This document shows positions 43,355 to 51,843 of a stretch of DNA of 64,000 bases, piece after piece. The DNA lies in the NCBI RefSeq assembly GCF_001591805.1, contig NZ_BCVP01000027.1:1-64000 (forward strand), in the 5' to 3' direction. Origin of the DNA: Neobacillus novalis NBRC 102450. Lineage in GTDB: Bacteria > Bacillota > Bacilli > Bacillales > Cytobacillaceae. Below the pieces are notes generated by a model. The model made no database searches, had not been told where the DNA came from, and saw only the letters and a program-made list of their open reading frames with translations. The position numbers and the translations under genes are program-made. Positions within the stretch are counted from its first letter, which is position 1. Each line of letters begins with the position of its first letter.

Positions 43355-44182
43355 ATGTCAATTTGGTTTACAGAAAAGCAAACTGAAAACTTTGGTATCA
43401 CAATGAAAGTAAATAAAACCTTACATACAGAGCAAACGGAATTTCAAAAGCTGGATATGATTGAAACCGAAGAGTGGGGCAACATGCTGTTATTAGACGA
43501 CATGGTGATGACTTCTGTTAAAGACGAGTTTGTTTATCATGAAATGGTGGCGCACGTTCCATTATTTACGCACCCAAATCCTGAGAATGTGCTTGTTGTC
43601 GGCGGCGGCGACGGCGGTGTGATCCGCGAAGTGTTAAAGCACCCAAGCGTGAAGAAAGCAACGCTTGTTGATATTGATGGCAAAGTAATCGAGTATTCAA
43701 AGAAATTTTTGCCGGAGATTGCCGGCTGGCTTGAAGACGAGCGCGTCGACGTTCAGGTGGGCGATGGCTTTATGCATATTGCTGAAAGCGAAAATGCTTA
43801 TGACGTGATTATGGTGGATTCAACTGAGCCGGTCGGTCCTGCCGTTAACTTATTTACAAAAGGCTTCTATGCCGGGATTTCCAAGGCGTTAAAGGAAGAC
43901 GGAATCTTTGTTGCTCAATCCGATAACCCATGGTTTAAGGCAGATTTAATCCGAAGTGTACAGCGCGACGTGAAGGAAATCTTCCCGATTACCAATTTGT
44001 ACGTAGCCAATATCCCAACGTACCCAAGCGGCCTCTGGGCATTTACCATCGGTTCGAAGAAATACGACCCATTAGCAGTAAGCGAAGACCGCTTCCACGA
44101 AATCGAAACGAAATACTATACAAAAGAGTTGCACAAAGCAGCCTTCGTATTGCCTAAATTTGTTGGCGATTTAGTGAAGTAA
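43355..44182 (+). CDS. speE: Spermidine synthase
   Basis: A 275-residue polyamine aminopropyltransferase. The decarboxy-SAM-binding motif [18 protein letters not shown], the aspartate pair in [10 protein letters not shown], and [20 protein letters not shown] at the N-terminus are near identical to B. subtilis SpeE. ATG at 43355 gives the family N-terminus and has GGAAGG nine bases upstream; ATG at 43349 is possible. It transfers aminopropyl groups to putrescine made via SpeB. Confidence 0.95.
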   Translation: MSIWFTEKQTENFGITMKVNKTLHTEQTEFQKLDMIETEEWGNMLLLDDMVMTSVKDEFVYHEMVAHVPLFTHPNPENVLVVGGGDGGVIREVLKHPSVKKATLVDIDGKVIEYSKKFLPEIAGWLEDERVDVQVGDGFMHIAESENAYDVIMVDSTEPVGPAVNLFTKGFYAGISKALKEDGIFVAQSDNPWFKADLIRSVQRDVKEIFPITNLYVANIPTYPSGLWAFTIGSKKYDPLAVSEDRFHEIETKYYTKELHKAAFVLPKFVGDLVK

Positions 44183-44190
44183 AATGGCGG

Positions 44191-44224
44191 GGGGTCAGAC
44201 CCCCAGTGATGGGGGTCTGACCCC
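44191..44224 (+). repeat. GGGGTCAGACCCCC hairpin between speE and speB
   Basis: A 14-bp perfect stem (44191-44204 with 44211-44224) around AGTGAT, just after the speE stop and seven bases before the speB Shine-Dalgarno. It has no T tract. The word differs from GGTGTCAGGCACC but has the same GTCAG/CTGAC core. Confidence 0.85.
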
Positions 44225-44245
44225 ATGAAAGAAGGAGATGCAATG

Positions 44246-45118
44246 ATGCGTTTTGATGAAGCGTATTCGGGGAATGTCTTTATTAAGAGTCACCCGAATT
44301 TTGAAGAAAGTCAGGTTGTGTTGTACGGGATGCCGATGGATTGGACGGTCAGCTACCGCCCTGGATCCCGGTTCGGCCCGTCGCGTATTCGCGAGGTGTC
44401 GATTGGCCTCGAGGAGTATAGCGTCTACCTCGACCGCGAACTTGACGAGGTAAAATATTTCGATGCCGGCGACATTCCGCTGCCGTTTGGGAATGCGCAG
44501 CGCAGCCTGGATTTAATTGAAGAGTTTGTTGATCAGATTCTTGCGGCTGGCAAGTTCCCGCTTGGCATGGGCGGGGAGCATCTCGTATCATGGCCAGTGA
44601 TGAAGGCTGTTTATAAAAAATATCCAGATTTAGCAATTATTCATTTTGACGCCCATACCGATCTGCGCGAAAATTATGAAGGCGAGCCGCTGTCCCACTC
44701 GACGCCGATTCGTAAAATTGCTGAATTGATTGGGCCAAAAAATGTCTATTCTTTCGGCATCCGTTCCGGGATGAAGGAAGAATTTGAATGGGCAAAGCAA
44801 AATGGCATGCACATTTCTAAATTTGAAGTACTCGAGCCATTAAAGGAAATTCTGCCAACGCTTGCGGGAAGGCCTGTCTATGTCACGATTGACATCGACG
44901 TATTGGATCCCGCCCATGCCCCTGGAACAGGGACAGTCGATTGCGGCGGCATCACCTCGAAGGAACTGCTTGCCTCCATCCATGCAATTGCTCGATCCGA
45001 GGTAAACGTAGTCGGCGGTGACCTTGTAGAAGTAGCGCCAATTTACGACCACTCCGAGCAAACAGCAAACACAGCAAGCAAACTACTTCGCGAAATGCTC
45101 CTCGGCTGGGTAAAATAG
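44246..45118 (+). CDS. speB: Agmatinase
   Basis: A 290-residue ureohydrolase that turns agmatine into putrescine and urea. Manganese ligands lie in GMGGEHLVSWP, HFDAHTDLR and TIDIDVLDPAHAPGTG. The ATG at 44246 matches the B. subtilis N-terminus (MRFDEAYSG) with GAAGGAGATG upstream; an in-frame ATG at 44225 lies at the end of the hairpin and is unlikely. With speE it forms a polyamine operon. Confidence 0.95.
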   Translation: MRFDEAYSGNVFIKSHPNFEESQVVLYGMPMDWTVSYRPGSRFGPSRIREVSIGLEEYSVYLDRELDEVKYFDAGDIPLPFGNAQRSLDLIEEFVDQILAAGKFPLGMGGEHLVSWPVMKAVYKKYPDLAIIHFDAHTDLRENYEGEPLSHSTPIRKIAELIGPKNVYSFGIRSGMKEEFEWAKQNGMHISKFEVLEPLKEILPTLAGRPVYVTIDIDVLDPAHAPGTGTVDCGGITSKELLASIHAIARSEVNVVGGDLVEVAPIYDHSEQTANTASKLLREMLLGWVK

Positions 45119-45124
45119 GTAATT

Positions 45125-45205
45125 GGTGCCTGACACCACTTGGGAATTAAAGGAAAATGGTGCCTGACACCATCTGGTAAAAATAGCTAACAAGTGCCTG
45201 ACACC
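45125..45205. repeat. Three direct copies of GTGCCTGACACC
   Basis: GGTGCCTGACACC at 45125-45137 and 45159-45171 and GTGCCTGACACC at 45194-45205, spaced about 34 bases, each able to form only a small stem alone. They are the half-palindromes of the family at 36500 and 39040. Confidence 0.85.
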
Positions 45206-45213
45206 TAAGGTTT

Positions 45214-45247
45214 GATGCCCTCCCCATCGTAGGGGGGGCATCTTTTG
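45214..45247 (+). terminator. Intrinsic terminator of speB
   Basis: Stem GATGCCC (45214-45220) / GGGCATC (45236-45242) extended inward by C/G runs, followed by TTTTGATTTG. Confidence 0.75.
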
Positions 45248-45371
45248 ATTTGTGTGGTGGCAATGTTTATAATAGATAAGTATGCGTTGTGGCGCGGATG
45301 TTAAGGATGAATTCTAGGACGAATAAAGAGAGCTGACTCCGAGTTCCTTTTAAGAGGGAAGTGCAATACTT

Positions 45372-45779
45372 TTGTTGAATACAGAAATACCTGTAAAGAT
45401 TAATGTGAAAACGACGATTGATGAGCAGGAAGCGTTCGAACTGGTGGTGTTTGGCCGCGCTTCTCATAAAGGAGATGCGTTTTTTCTTCAGTATGAGGAA
45501 GTGCTCGAGGAAGGGACGGTTCGCACAATTGTAAAGGTGGCAACTGAGGAAGCACTGATATTAAGGGGCGGTGCGGTGAAAATGCGCCTGCCGTTTCGTT
45601 TAAATAAAATACTGCGCGGCAGCTACGAAATGCCGTTTGGTACGTTTGAAACTACGACCTTTGCGAGAAAAATCGAGCGTACAGACGGTCATATTGAGAT
45701 CCTTTATGACTTTGCGATGCAGGGCTCGCCCGGTGGTACATACCATTTAGAAATTACCTTTCAGGAGGATAAAAAATGA
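45372..45779 (+). CDS. ywiB: YwiB, DUF1934 beta-barrel protein
   Basis: A 135-residue protein of the DUF1934 family (calycin-like beta-barrel), seen in [21 protein letters not shown] and [20 protein letters not shown]. Function unknown. The start is a TTG (45372 or 45375) after GAGGGAAGTG. It overlaps argS by ATGA, a pairing conserved in Bacillus. Confidence 0.85.
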   Translation: MLNTEIPVKINVKTTIDEQEAFELVVFGRASHKGDAFFLQYEEVLEEGTVRTIVKVATEEALILRGGAVKMRLPFRLNKILRGSYEMPFGTFETTTFARKIERTDGHIEILYDFAMQGSPGGTYHLEITFQEDKK

Positions 45780-47449
45780 ATATAGTGGAACAGGTTCAAA
45801 GTAAAATAAAGGAAGAAATTCGTGCGGCGGTGCTAAAGGCAGGGCTTGCGACTGAAGAGCAGATTCCTGATGTCATCCTAGAAATTCCGAAGGAAAAAGC
45901 GCATGGCGATTACTCGACGAATATGGCGATGCAGCTCGCACGGGTGGCGAAAAAGGCGCCGCGGATAATTGCCGAGGCGTTGGTAGCCAATTTTGACCGG
46001 TCGCAGGCTTCGATTGAAAAAATTGAACTGGCGGGTCCAGGGTTTATTAATTTTTACATGAATAATAGCTATTTAACCGACTTGATTCCTACAGTCTTGG
46101 AGGCTGCGGACAAGTATGGCGAAACGACGGTCGGCGGCGGCCAGAAACTTCAGGTCGAGTTCGTGTCGGCCAATCCAACGGGCGACTTGCACCTCGGACA
46201 TGCCCGCGGTGCTGCGGTGGGTGATTCGCTCTGCAATATTTTAGCGAAAGCGGGCTACGATGTGTCCCGCGAATACTATATTAATGATGCCGGCAACCAG
46301 ATTAATAATCTCGCATTGTCTGTCGAGGCCCGCTATTTCCAGGCGCTTGGGCTGGAAAAAGAAATGCCGGCGGATGGCTACCACGGGGCCGATATTATTG
46401 GCATCGGCAAGACGCTGGCGGAAGAGTTTGGCGATAAGTACGTTGGGGTTCCGGAAGCGGAGCGGTTTGAATTTTTCCGCGAGTACGGTTTGAGCTACGA
46501 AATGGCGAAGTTGAAGAAGGATCTAGCGGATTTCCGTGTCGGCTTTGATGTCTGGTATTCGGAAACCTCACTTTATAAAAATGGAAAAATTGACGAGGCC
46601 TTGAAGGCATTACGTGCAAGCGGCTATGTGTACGAAGAGGACGGTGCGACGTGGCTGCGTTCAACCGATTTTGGTGATGACAAGAACCGCGTGCTGATCA
46701 AGCAGGATGGTTCTTACACGTATCTGACTCCAGATATTGCTTATCATAAGGACAAACTCGGCCGCGGCTTTGAAAAGCTGATCAATATTTGGGGTGCTGA
46801 CCACCACGGTTATATTCCACGGATGAAGGCGGCAATCCAGGCGCTCGGCTATGACCGCGAGGCCCTTGAGGTGGAAATCATCCAGCTTGTTCACCTTTAT
46901 AAAAACGGCGAGAAGATGAAGATGAGCAAGCGGACCGGAAAAGCAGTCACGATGCGCGATTTGGTCGATGAGGTCGGCCTCGATGCGACCCGTTATTTCT
47001 TTGCAATGCGCAGCTCGGATACCCATATGGATTTTGACCTCGATTTAGCAGTGTCAGAGTCGAATGAAAATCCGGTTTACTACGCACAGTATGCCCATGC
47101 ACGGATTTCGAGCATTATACGTTCGGGCGAGGAGCAAGGTTTGACGGCTGATGCGGATGTTGATTTTTCGCTAGCGGCATCTTCGGAAAAGGAAATCGAC
47201 TTGTTGAAAAAGCTTGGCGAGTTCCCGTCGGCAGTCGGCGAAGCAGCGCTGAAACGCGTGCCGCACCGGATTACCAATTATATCTTTGAGTTAGCGTCGA
47301 CATTCCATAGTTTTTATAATGCGGAAAAAGTGTTGGATAGCGAACAGCCGGAGCGGACAAAGGCTCGCCTTGCATTGGTGAGAGCGGTGCAAATCTCATT
47401 GAAAAATGCGCTGGCATTAATCGGCGTTTCGGCACCGGAAAAAATGTAA
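45776..47449 (+). CDS. argS: Arginyl-tRNA synthetase
   Basis: A 557-residue class I synthetase with the HIGH-type motif [13 protein letters not shown] near residue 135, the KMSK-type motif [12 protein letters not shown] near 384, and the C-terminal anticodon-binding domain with DALR features ([20 protein letters not shown]). No T-box leader is seen upstream of ywiB-argS. The start overlaps the ywiB stop. Confidence 0.96.
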   Translation: MNIVEQVQSKIKEEIRAAVLKAGLATEEQIPDVILEIPKEKAHGDYSTNMAMQLARVAKKAPRIIAEALVANFDRSQASIEKIELAGPGFINFYMNNSYLTDLIPTVLEAADKYGETTVGGGQKLQVEFVSANPTGDLHLGHARGAAVGDSLCNILAKAGYDVSREYYINDAGNQINNLALSVEARYFQALGLEKEMPADGYHGADIIGIGKTLAEEFGDKYVGVPEAERFEFFREYGLSYEMAKLKKDLADFRVGFDVWYSETSLYKNGKIDEALKALRASGYVYEEDGATWLRSTDFGDDKNRVLIKQDGSYTYLTPDIAYHKDKLGRGFEKLINIWGADHHGYIPRMKAAIQALGYDREALEVEIIQLVHLYKNGEKMKMSKRTGKAVTMRDLVDEVGLDATRYFFAMRSSDTHMDFDLDLAVSESNENPVYYAQYAHARISSIIRSGEEQGLTADADVDFSLAASSEKEIDLLKKLGEFPSAVGEAALKRVPHRITNYIFELASTFHSFYNAEKVLDSEQPERTKARLALVRAVQISLKNALALIGVSAPEKM

Positions 47450-47466
47450 TAAGTTGGTTGGATTTG

Positions 47467-47500
47467 GCCCCCTTACTTGGATAAGGGGGCTTTGTTTTTT
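47467..47500 (+). terminator. Intrinsic terminator of argS
   Basis: Stem GCCCCCTTA (47467-47475) / TAAGGGGGC (47482-47490), followed by TTTGTTTTTT. Confidence 0.9.
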
Positions 47501-47502
47501 GA

Positions 47503-47648
47503 AGTGGACAGTAAATGATGAAAAGTGGACAGTAAATCGGTGAAACCGGAGAGTAAAGATAGAAAAGTGGACAGTAAATTACTAAAACCGGATAGTAAAT
47601 CGGCAAAACCGGACAGTAAAAGGAACAAAGTAGACAGTAAATCATCTA
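47503..47648 (+). repeat. 21-bp array, family C (seven units)
   Basis: Units start at 47503, 47524, 47545, 47566, 47587, 47608 and 47629, exactly 21 bases apart. The core is A(GT/CC)GGACAGTAAA plus variable bases; AGTGG and ACCGG versions are mixed (units 1, 2, 4 and near-match 7 versus 3, 5, 6). It begins directly after the argS terminator. Confidence 0.95.
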
Positions 47649-47778
47649 AACATGCCAACAGAAGGATTTTCCCGATTAGCTAGTGGATTTTTTCTCAGAA
47701 ACAGCCCATGAAAACGAATATATTCCAAAAAAACACAAATATTAATAGAGAATTTTCAATGAGGAGTGAACCGAACCG

Positions 47779-47958
47779 ATGAATATAGGAAGAGCAAAGG
47801 AGATTGCCGAATCCGCAGATATGATCAATGTGACCTATGACGGGAACCCTGTCATCATCCAGCACGTCGACGAAGCCACAAAGATGGCGCGGATCTATTC
47901 AAAGAAGGATCCAGAAAATGAGCGCGATGTTCCGGTGCTAAATCTTATTGAGGAATAA
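47779..47958 (+). CDS. sspH: SspH, small acid-soluble spore protein H
   Basis: A 59-residue protein, the usual SspH length, beginning MNIGRAKEIAESADMINVTY and continuing DGNPVIIQHVDEATKMARIY; the frame runs MNI...R-AKEI-ES-DM..VTY-G-P-IQHV-E-T..ARIY as in B. subtilis SspH. GAGGAGTG precedes the ATG. It is a minor forespore protein made under sigma-G. A possible -35/-10 pair (CGAATA, then ATATTAA) lies at about 47715-47745. A terminator follows directly. Confidence 0.9.
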   Translation: MNIGRAKEIAESADMINVTYDGNPVIIQHVDEATKMARIYSKKDPENERDVPVLNLIEE

Positions 47959-47965
47959 TGTTAAC

Positions 47966-47996
47966 AGAGTCCCCGACATTGGTTCGGGGACTCTAT
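47966..47996 (+). terminator. Terminator of sspH, first of three related hairpin units
   Basis: Perfect 11-bp stem AGAGTCCCCGA (47966-47976) / TCGGGGACTCT (47984-47994). A second, degenerate copy starts 52 bases later (48018-48046) and a third, further decayed copy near 48069, each followed by a TTTATAAAAAAT-like spacer. The region runs to the clsB end. Confidence 0.75.
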
Positions 47997-48091
47997 TCAT
48001 TTATAAAAAATAAGAAAAGAGTCTCCGACAGCGGTTCGAGGACGCTATTCAATTTTACATATACATGGGTATCCGACAACGGTTTTCATTT

Positions 48092-49294
48092 TTATAAAAA
48101 ATACGAAATCGCTCCAGCCAGGCCTTCCTTCACAGACCGATACAAATTCGCTTTATTGAGTTCGGCCAATGTCAATCGCTCGGCTTCAAGGATATCCTTT
48201 TCAATTACAGCCGTAACGCGGTTAATAAAAGCTGGATCGTAAAGAAAGCAATTGATTTCTTTATTTAAAAACAAACTCCGTTTATCAAAATTGGCCGTGC
48301 CGATGTCGCAGATTTTGTCATCAATCACAATCGTTTTCGCATGATAAAAACCATTTTTATATTGATAGACCAAAGCTCCAGCTGCCAGCAGCTTTCGTAA
48401 ATAGCGGAACGAAGCCTCTTGGACGAGGAAATGGTCAGCGGTATAGGGTACCATAACAGTAAGGTTGACGCCGCGGCGCTGAGCTTCCGTAAGTTCTGCA
48501 AAAATCGCCGCACTTGGAATAAAATAAGGGGTGCCAATCATGATGGATTGCTCTGCTTTCTGAATCAAGCGAATAAAGCTTACTTCAAGCTGACCGGCTT
48601 CCGTTGGAATGAATTGATGGCGGACCTCACCCCTTGGCAGGTCAGGGAAATAAGCTGGCCGGTCTAATAAATTCTCACCGCTGTATTCATTCCAATCAAT
48701 TAAAAACTCACTCTGCAAATAATTTACCCCTTCGCCGCTTATCTTTAAATGGTAATCGCGCCACGGACTGAGCTTTGGGTCTTCATCAATATATTCCAAT
48801 CCGACATTAAAGCCGCCAAGGTACCCGATTTCGCCATCAATAATTGAAATCTTGCGGTGATTCCGAACCTGTGAGGAATAAAACGGAAAGGGAAGCTTAA
48901 TCCGATTACTAAACGCAAATTGGACACCGGCATCCCGTAATCCCTTCACCGTCACCTTGTTAACCTCAAAGCTCCCAATCCGGTCAAGTAAAAGCCGAAC
49001 CTCTACACCTTCCCGCGCCTTATCTTTTAAAAGTGTAAAAAATTCCTCGCCTAAACGATCATCTTTAACAATATAAAACAGCACATGGATATGTTTTTTC
49101 GCTCTATGGATTTCCGCAAAATAATCACGGAACAGCTCCTTTCCGTGTGTAAAAATCTCAAAACGGCCATGGAGGATAGCAGTTTCCCTTTGGTCTGCCA
49201 GCGAAAGATGCTTCTTTCTGCCCAGCCTAAAGTCGAGGACAAGCCATAAAATGATAAGAACGAGCAGCCCGCTCGAAATGAGTGTAAATGTCAT
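48092..49294 (-). CDS. clsB: Cardiolipin synthase-type phospholipase D family protein (ClsB/YwjE)
   Basis: A 400-residue enzyme with an N-terminal membrane segment and two HKD motifs, HRKISIIDGEIGYLGGFN near residue 150 and HAKTIVIDDKICDIGTANFD near 335. It condenses phosphatidylglycerols to cardiolipin. The ATG at 49294 with GGGGGAAAG upstream is preferred over the ATG at 49312. Its place next to fadF matches ywjE of B. subtilis, and it is divergent from fadF. Confidence 0.9.
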   Translation of the reverse strand: MTFTLISSGLLVLIILWLVLDFRLGRKKHLSLADQRETAILHGRFEIFTHGKELFRDYFAEIHRAKKHIHVLFYIVKDDRLGEEFFTLLKDKAREGVEVRLLLDRIGSFEVNKVTVKGLRDAGVQFAFSNRIKLPFPFYSSQVRNHRKISIIDGEIGYLGGFNVGLEYIDEDPKLSPWRDYHLKISGEGVNYLQSEFLIDWNEYSGENLLDRPAYFPDLPRGEVRHQFIPTEAGQLEVSFIRLIQKAEQSIMIGTPYFIPSAAIFAELTEAQRRGVNLTVMVPYTADHFLVQEASFRYLRKLLAAGALVYQYKNGFYHAKTIVIDDKICDIGTANFDKRSLFLNKEINCFLYDPAFINRVTAVIEKDILEAERLTLAELNKANLYRSVKEGLAGAISYFL

Positions 49295-49378
49295 TGGAAA
49301 TCTTTCCCCCATTCGGTGTTGTTAGTCTTTCCGAGCGCGGTTATTTCTATAAGTCGAGGAAATCTTTCGAAAAATTGG

Positions 49379-49406
49379 TTGACTGAATGCTCATTCACCA
49401 TATAAT
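49379..49406 (+). promoter_or_regulatory. fadF promoter with TetR-type operator in the spacer
   Basis: TTGACT (49379-49384) and TATAAT (49401-49406) with a 16-base spacer. The palindrome TGAATGCTCATTCA (49384-49397) fills the spacer, so binding would block RNA polymerase. The site resembles the TGAATG/CATTCA half-sites of B. subtilis FadR and is related to 51759-51774. Confidence 0.75.
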
Positions 49407-49489
49407 AGAATTAGGGATAAGTTCAGAAAATTAATTATTTTCGACAACTTGCAAAAATGATCAATAATGAAGAAAGGGGCGTTTTTTAT

Positions 49490-51592
49490 ATGAATGGTCT
49501 TTTATGGGTCAACCTCATTGCATTTTTAATTGTAACCGCTTACGCAATTAGTCTGTTCGTTTATGTCGTGAAAACAAGGATTGCCTTTATTAAACTTGGC
49601 AAAAAGGTCGAGTTTGACAACAATGTCAAAGAGCGGCTCCAAAAAATTTGGGTAAACGTGTTTGGGCAGAAAAAACTCCTCAAGGATAAAAAAAGCGGCG
49701 CCATCCACGTCATGTTTTTTTACGGCTTCATCCTCGTCCAATTTGGCGCGATTGATTTTATTATCAAAGGCATTAAACCAGGGGCGCACCTGCCGTTAGG
49801 GCCGCTCTATGCCGGGTTTACTTTTTTCCAAGAGATTGTCACACTGATGATCCTTGTCGCGGTCATCTGGGCATTTCATCGCCGTTATGTTGAAAAATTA
49901 GTCCGCTTAAAGCGCAATTTCAAATCTGGCCTTGTGCTCTTGTTTATCGGCGGCTTGATGGTTTCCGTTCTCGTCGGAAATGGCATGGGCATCATCTGGC
50001 ACGGTGAAGATCCGTCCTGGACAGAGCCAGTCGCCTCCGTGATTTCGCTTATGTTTTCCTGGTTTGGTGAAACCGCTTCAATTGTGATTTTCTACATTGC
50101 CTGGTGGGCGCATCTATTGTTCTTATTGACTTTCTTGGTATACGTGCCGCAATCCAAGCATGCACACTTAATCGCCGGACCGGCAAACGTTTATTTTAAC
50201 CGATTAGAAAAACCGGGTAAGCTGCAAAAGGTCGATTTTGAAGATGAAACACAAGAGACTTTTGGGGTTGGAAAAATTGAAGACTTTACCCAGCACCAAA
50301 TGATCGATTTCTATGCCTGCGTCGAGTGCGGCCGCTGTACGAATATGTGTCCGGCAACAGGAACAGGCAAGATGCTGTCACCAATGGATTTAATCGTTAA
50401 ACTTCGCGACCACTTAACAAATCATGGTGCCGCGGTTACGCAAAAGCAGCCATGGGTGCCGACCTTTGCGTTTGGAAACACAAAAGGAAATCAAATTGCC
50501 CTTGCTGCGGCAGGGCAGGGGGCCCAGGAATCAGCTGCTGCGCTTGCTTACAGTCCCAGCTTGATTGGCGACGTGATTACCGAGGAAGAAATTTGGGCGT
50601 GTACAACCTGCCGGAACTGTGAAGACCAATGCCCAGTGATGAACGAGCATGTTGATAAAATTATCGACCTCCGTCGTTATTTAGTGTTAACCGAAGGAAA
50701 AATGGATGCCGATGCCCAGCGTGCAATGACCAATATCGAGCGCCAAGGCAATCCGTGGGGCTTAAACCGCAAAGAGCGTGAAAACTGGCGTGATGTCCGT
50801 GATGATGTTCAAATTCCAACCGTGAAGGAAATGAACAAGGCCGGCGAGGAATTCGAATACCTCTTCTGGGTTGGCGCGATGGGCTCATACGACAACCGCA
50901 GCCAGAAGATTGCCTTATCGTTTGCGAAGCTAATGAACGAAGCGGGCGTGAAATTTGCCATCCTTGGCAACAAAGAGAAAAACTCTGGTGACACACCGCG
51001 CCGTCTTGGCAATGAGTTCTTGTTCCAAGAGCTGGCAACGAAAAATATCGAGGAGTTTGAAAAGGCCGAGGTCAAGAAAATTGTCACCATCGACCCGCAT
51101 GCCTATAATATTTTCAAAAATGAATACCCTGACTTCGGCTTGAAGGATGTGGAAGTGTATCATCATACCGAAATTCTGTTTGAGCTTGTGAGGGATGGCC
51201 GGCTTGTTCCCACAAACAAGGTCAACGAAACCATTACCTTCCATGATTCCTGTTACTTAGGACGCTATAATGATGTCTACGATCCGCCGCGGGAAATTTT
51301 AAAAGCAATTCCTGGCGTGAAGCTCGTCGAAATGGAACGGAGCCGCGAAAAGGCGATGTGCTGCGGTGCCGGCGGCGGCTTGATGTGGATGGAGGAAGAA
51401 ACCGGTCACCGCATTAACGTGAGCAGGACCGAGCAGGCATTAGAAGTCAATCCTTCGGTCATCAGTTCTGGATGCCCATACTGTTTAACGATGCTATCGG
51501 ACGGAACGAAGGCGAAAGAGGTTGAAGAAACGGTTGCGACCTATGATGTCGCTGAACTCCTTGAAAAAGCAGTTTGTGGTGAAGCTTCTTAA
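49490..51592 (+). CDS. fadF: FadF-like iron-sulfur membrane oxidoreductase
   Basis: A 700-residue protein: N-terminal nitrate-reductase-gamma-like membrane part (about 1-240), two [4Fe-4S] motifs CVECGRCTNMCP and CTTCRNCEDQCP, then two CCG domains (CYLGRYNDVYDPP, EKAMCCGAGGGLMW, SSGCPYCLTML) as in heterodisulfide reductase. It probably passes electrons from acyl-CoA dehydrogenases/ETF to menaquinone during beta-oxidation. ATG at 49490 has AAAGGGGC upstream. Gene order next to clsB and acdA-type genes matches B. subtilis ywjF. Confidence 0.92.
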   Translation: MNGLLWVNLIAFLIVTAYAISLFVYVVKTRIAFIKLGKKVEFDNNVKERLQKIWVNVFGQKKLLKDKKSGAIHVMFFYGFILVQFGAIDFIIKGIKPGAHLPLGPLYAGFTFFQEIVTLMILVAVIWAFHRRYVEKLVRLKRNFKSGLVLLFIGGLMVSVLVGNGMGIIWHGEDPSWTEPVASVISLMFSWFGETASIVIFYIAWWAHLLFLLTFLVYVPQSKHAHLIAGPANVYFNRLEKPGKLQKVDFEDETQETFGVGKIEDFTQHQMIDFYACVECGRCTNMCPATGTGKMLSPMDLIVKLRDHLTNHGAAVTQKQPWVPTFAFGNTKGNQIALAAAGQGAQESAAALAYSPSLIGDVITEEEIWACTTCRNCEDQCPVMNEHVDKIIDLRRYLVLTEGKMDADAQRAMTNIERQGNPWGLNRKERENWRDVRDDVQIPTVKEMNKAGEEFEYLFWVGAMGSYDNRSQKIALSFAKLMNEAGVKFAILGNKEKNSGDTPRRLGNEFLFQELATKNIEEFEKAEVKKIVTIDPHAYNIFKNEYPDFGLKDVEVYHHTEILFELVRDGRLVPTNKVNETITFHDSCYLGRYNDVYDPPREILKAIPGVKLVEMERSREKAMCCGAGGGLMWMEEETGHRINVSRTEQALEVNPSVISSGCPYCLTMLSDGTKAKEVEETVATYDVAELLEKAVCGEAS

Positions 51593-51758
51593 TTGTAATT
51601 TATAGTATAGCAGAGGTTGATTTGTTGCCTGAATTTCTTAAATTTTAGCAATTTTGTGTAAAACATTTCAACTTCTGCTCCTTTTTATGTAAAATAAGGT
51701 AGAAGGATAAAACGCTTACATTTTGATTGTTGTCCGCATGTTTTTTTGCTTAGTTTTC

Positions 51759-51774
51759 GAGCGAGCGTTCAGTC
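51759..51774. promoter_or_regulatory. Second TetR-type operator, upstream of the thiolase gene
   Basis: The reverse complement, GACTGAACGCTCGCTC, matches the fadF site GACTGAATGCTCATTC (49381-49396) in 13 of 16 positions. The two sites stand upstream of the first genes of adjacent acyl-CoA oxidation units, so they probably share one repressor. Confidence 0.65.
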
Positions 51775-51843
51775 GCTGCAGATGGATGGGAGTTTTTTTT
51801 ACAATAACATAAATGAATAGTGGGGAAAGGGAGCGTGTTTTGA

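Noticed and set aside
45119..45371. T-box leader for ywiB-argS
   Set aside because: No T-box sequence (GGTGG-type) or antiterminator stem was seen; the gap holds repeats and the speB terminator.
47271..47645. Minus-strand protein with a Cys/Pro/Tyr heptad repeat
   Set aside because: It is only the translation of the 21-bp array C (seven codons per unit) continued into antisense argS; no ribosome site or homology is seen.
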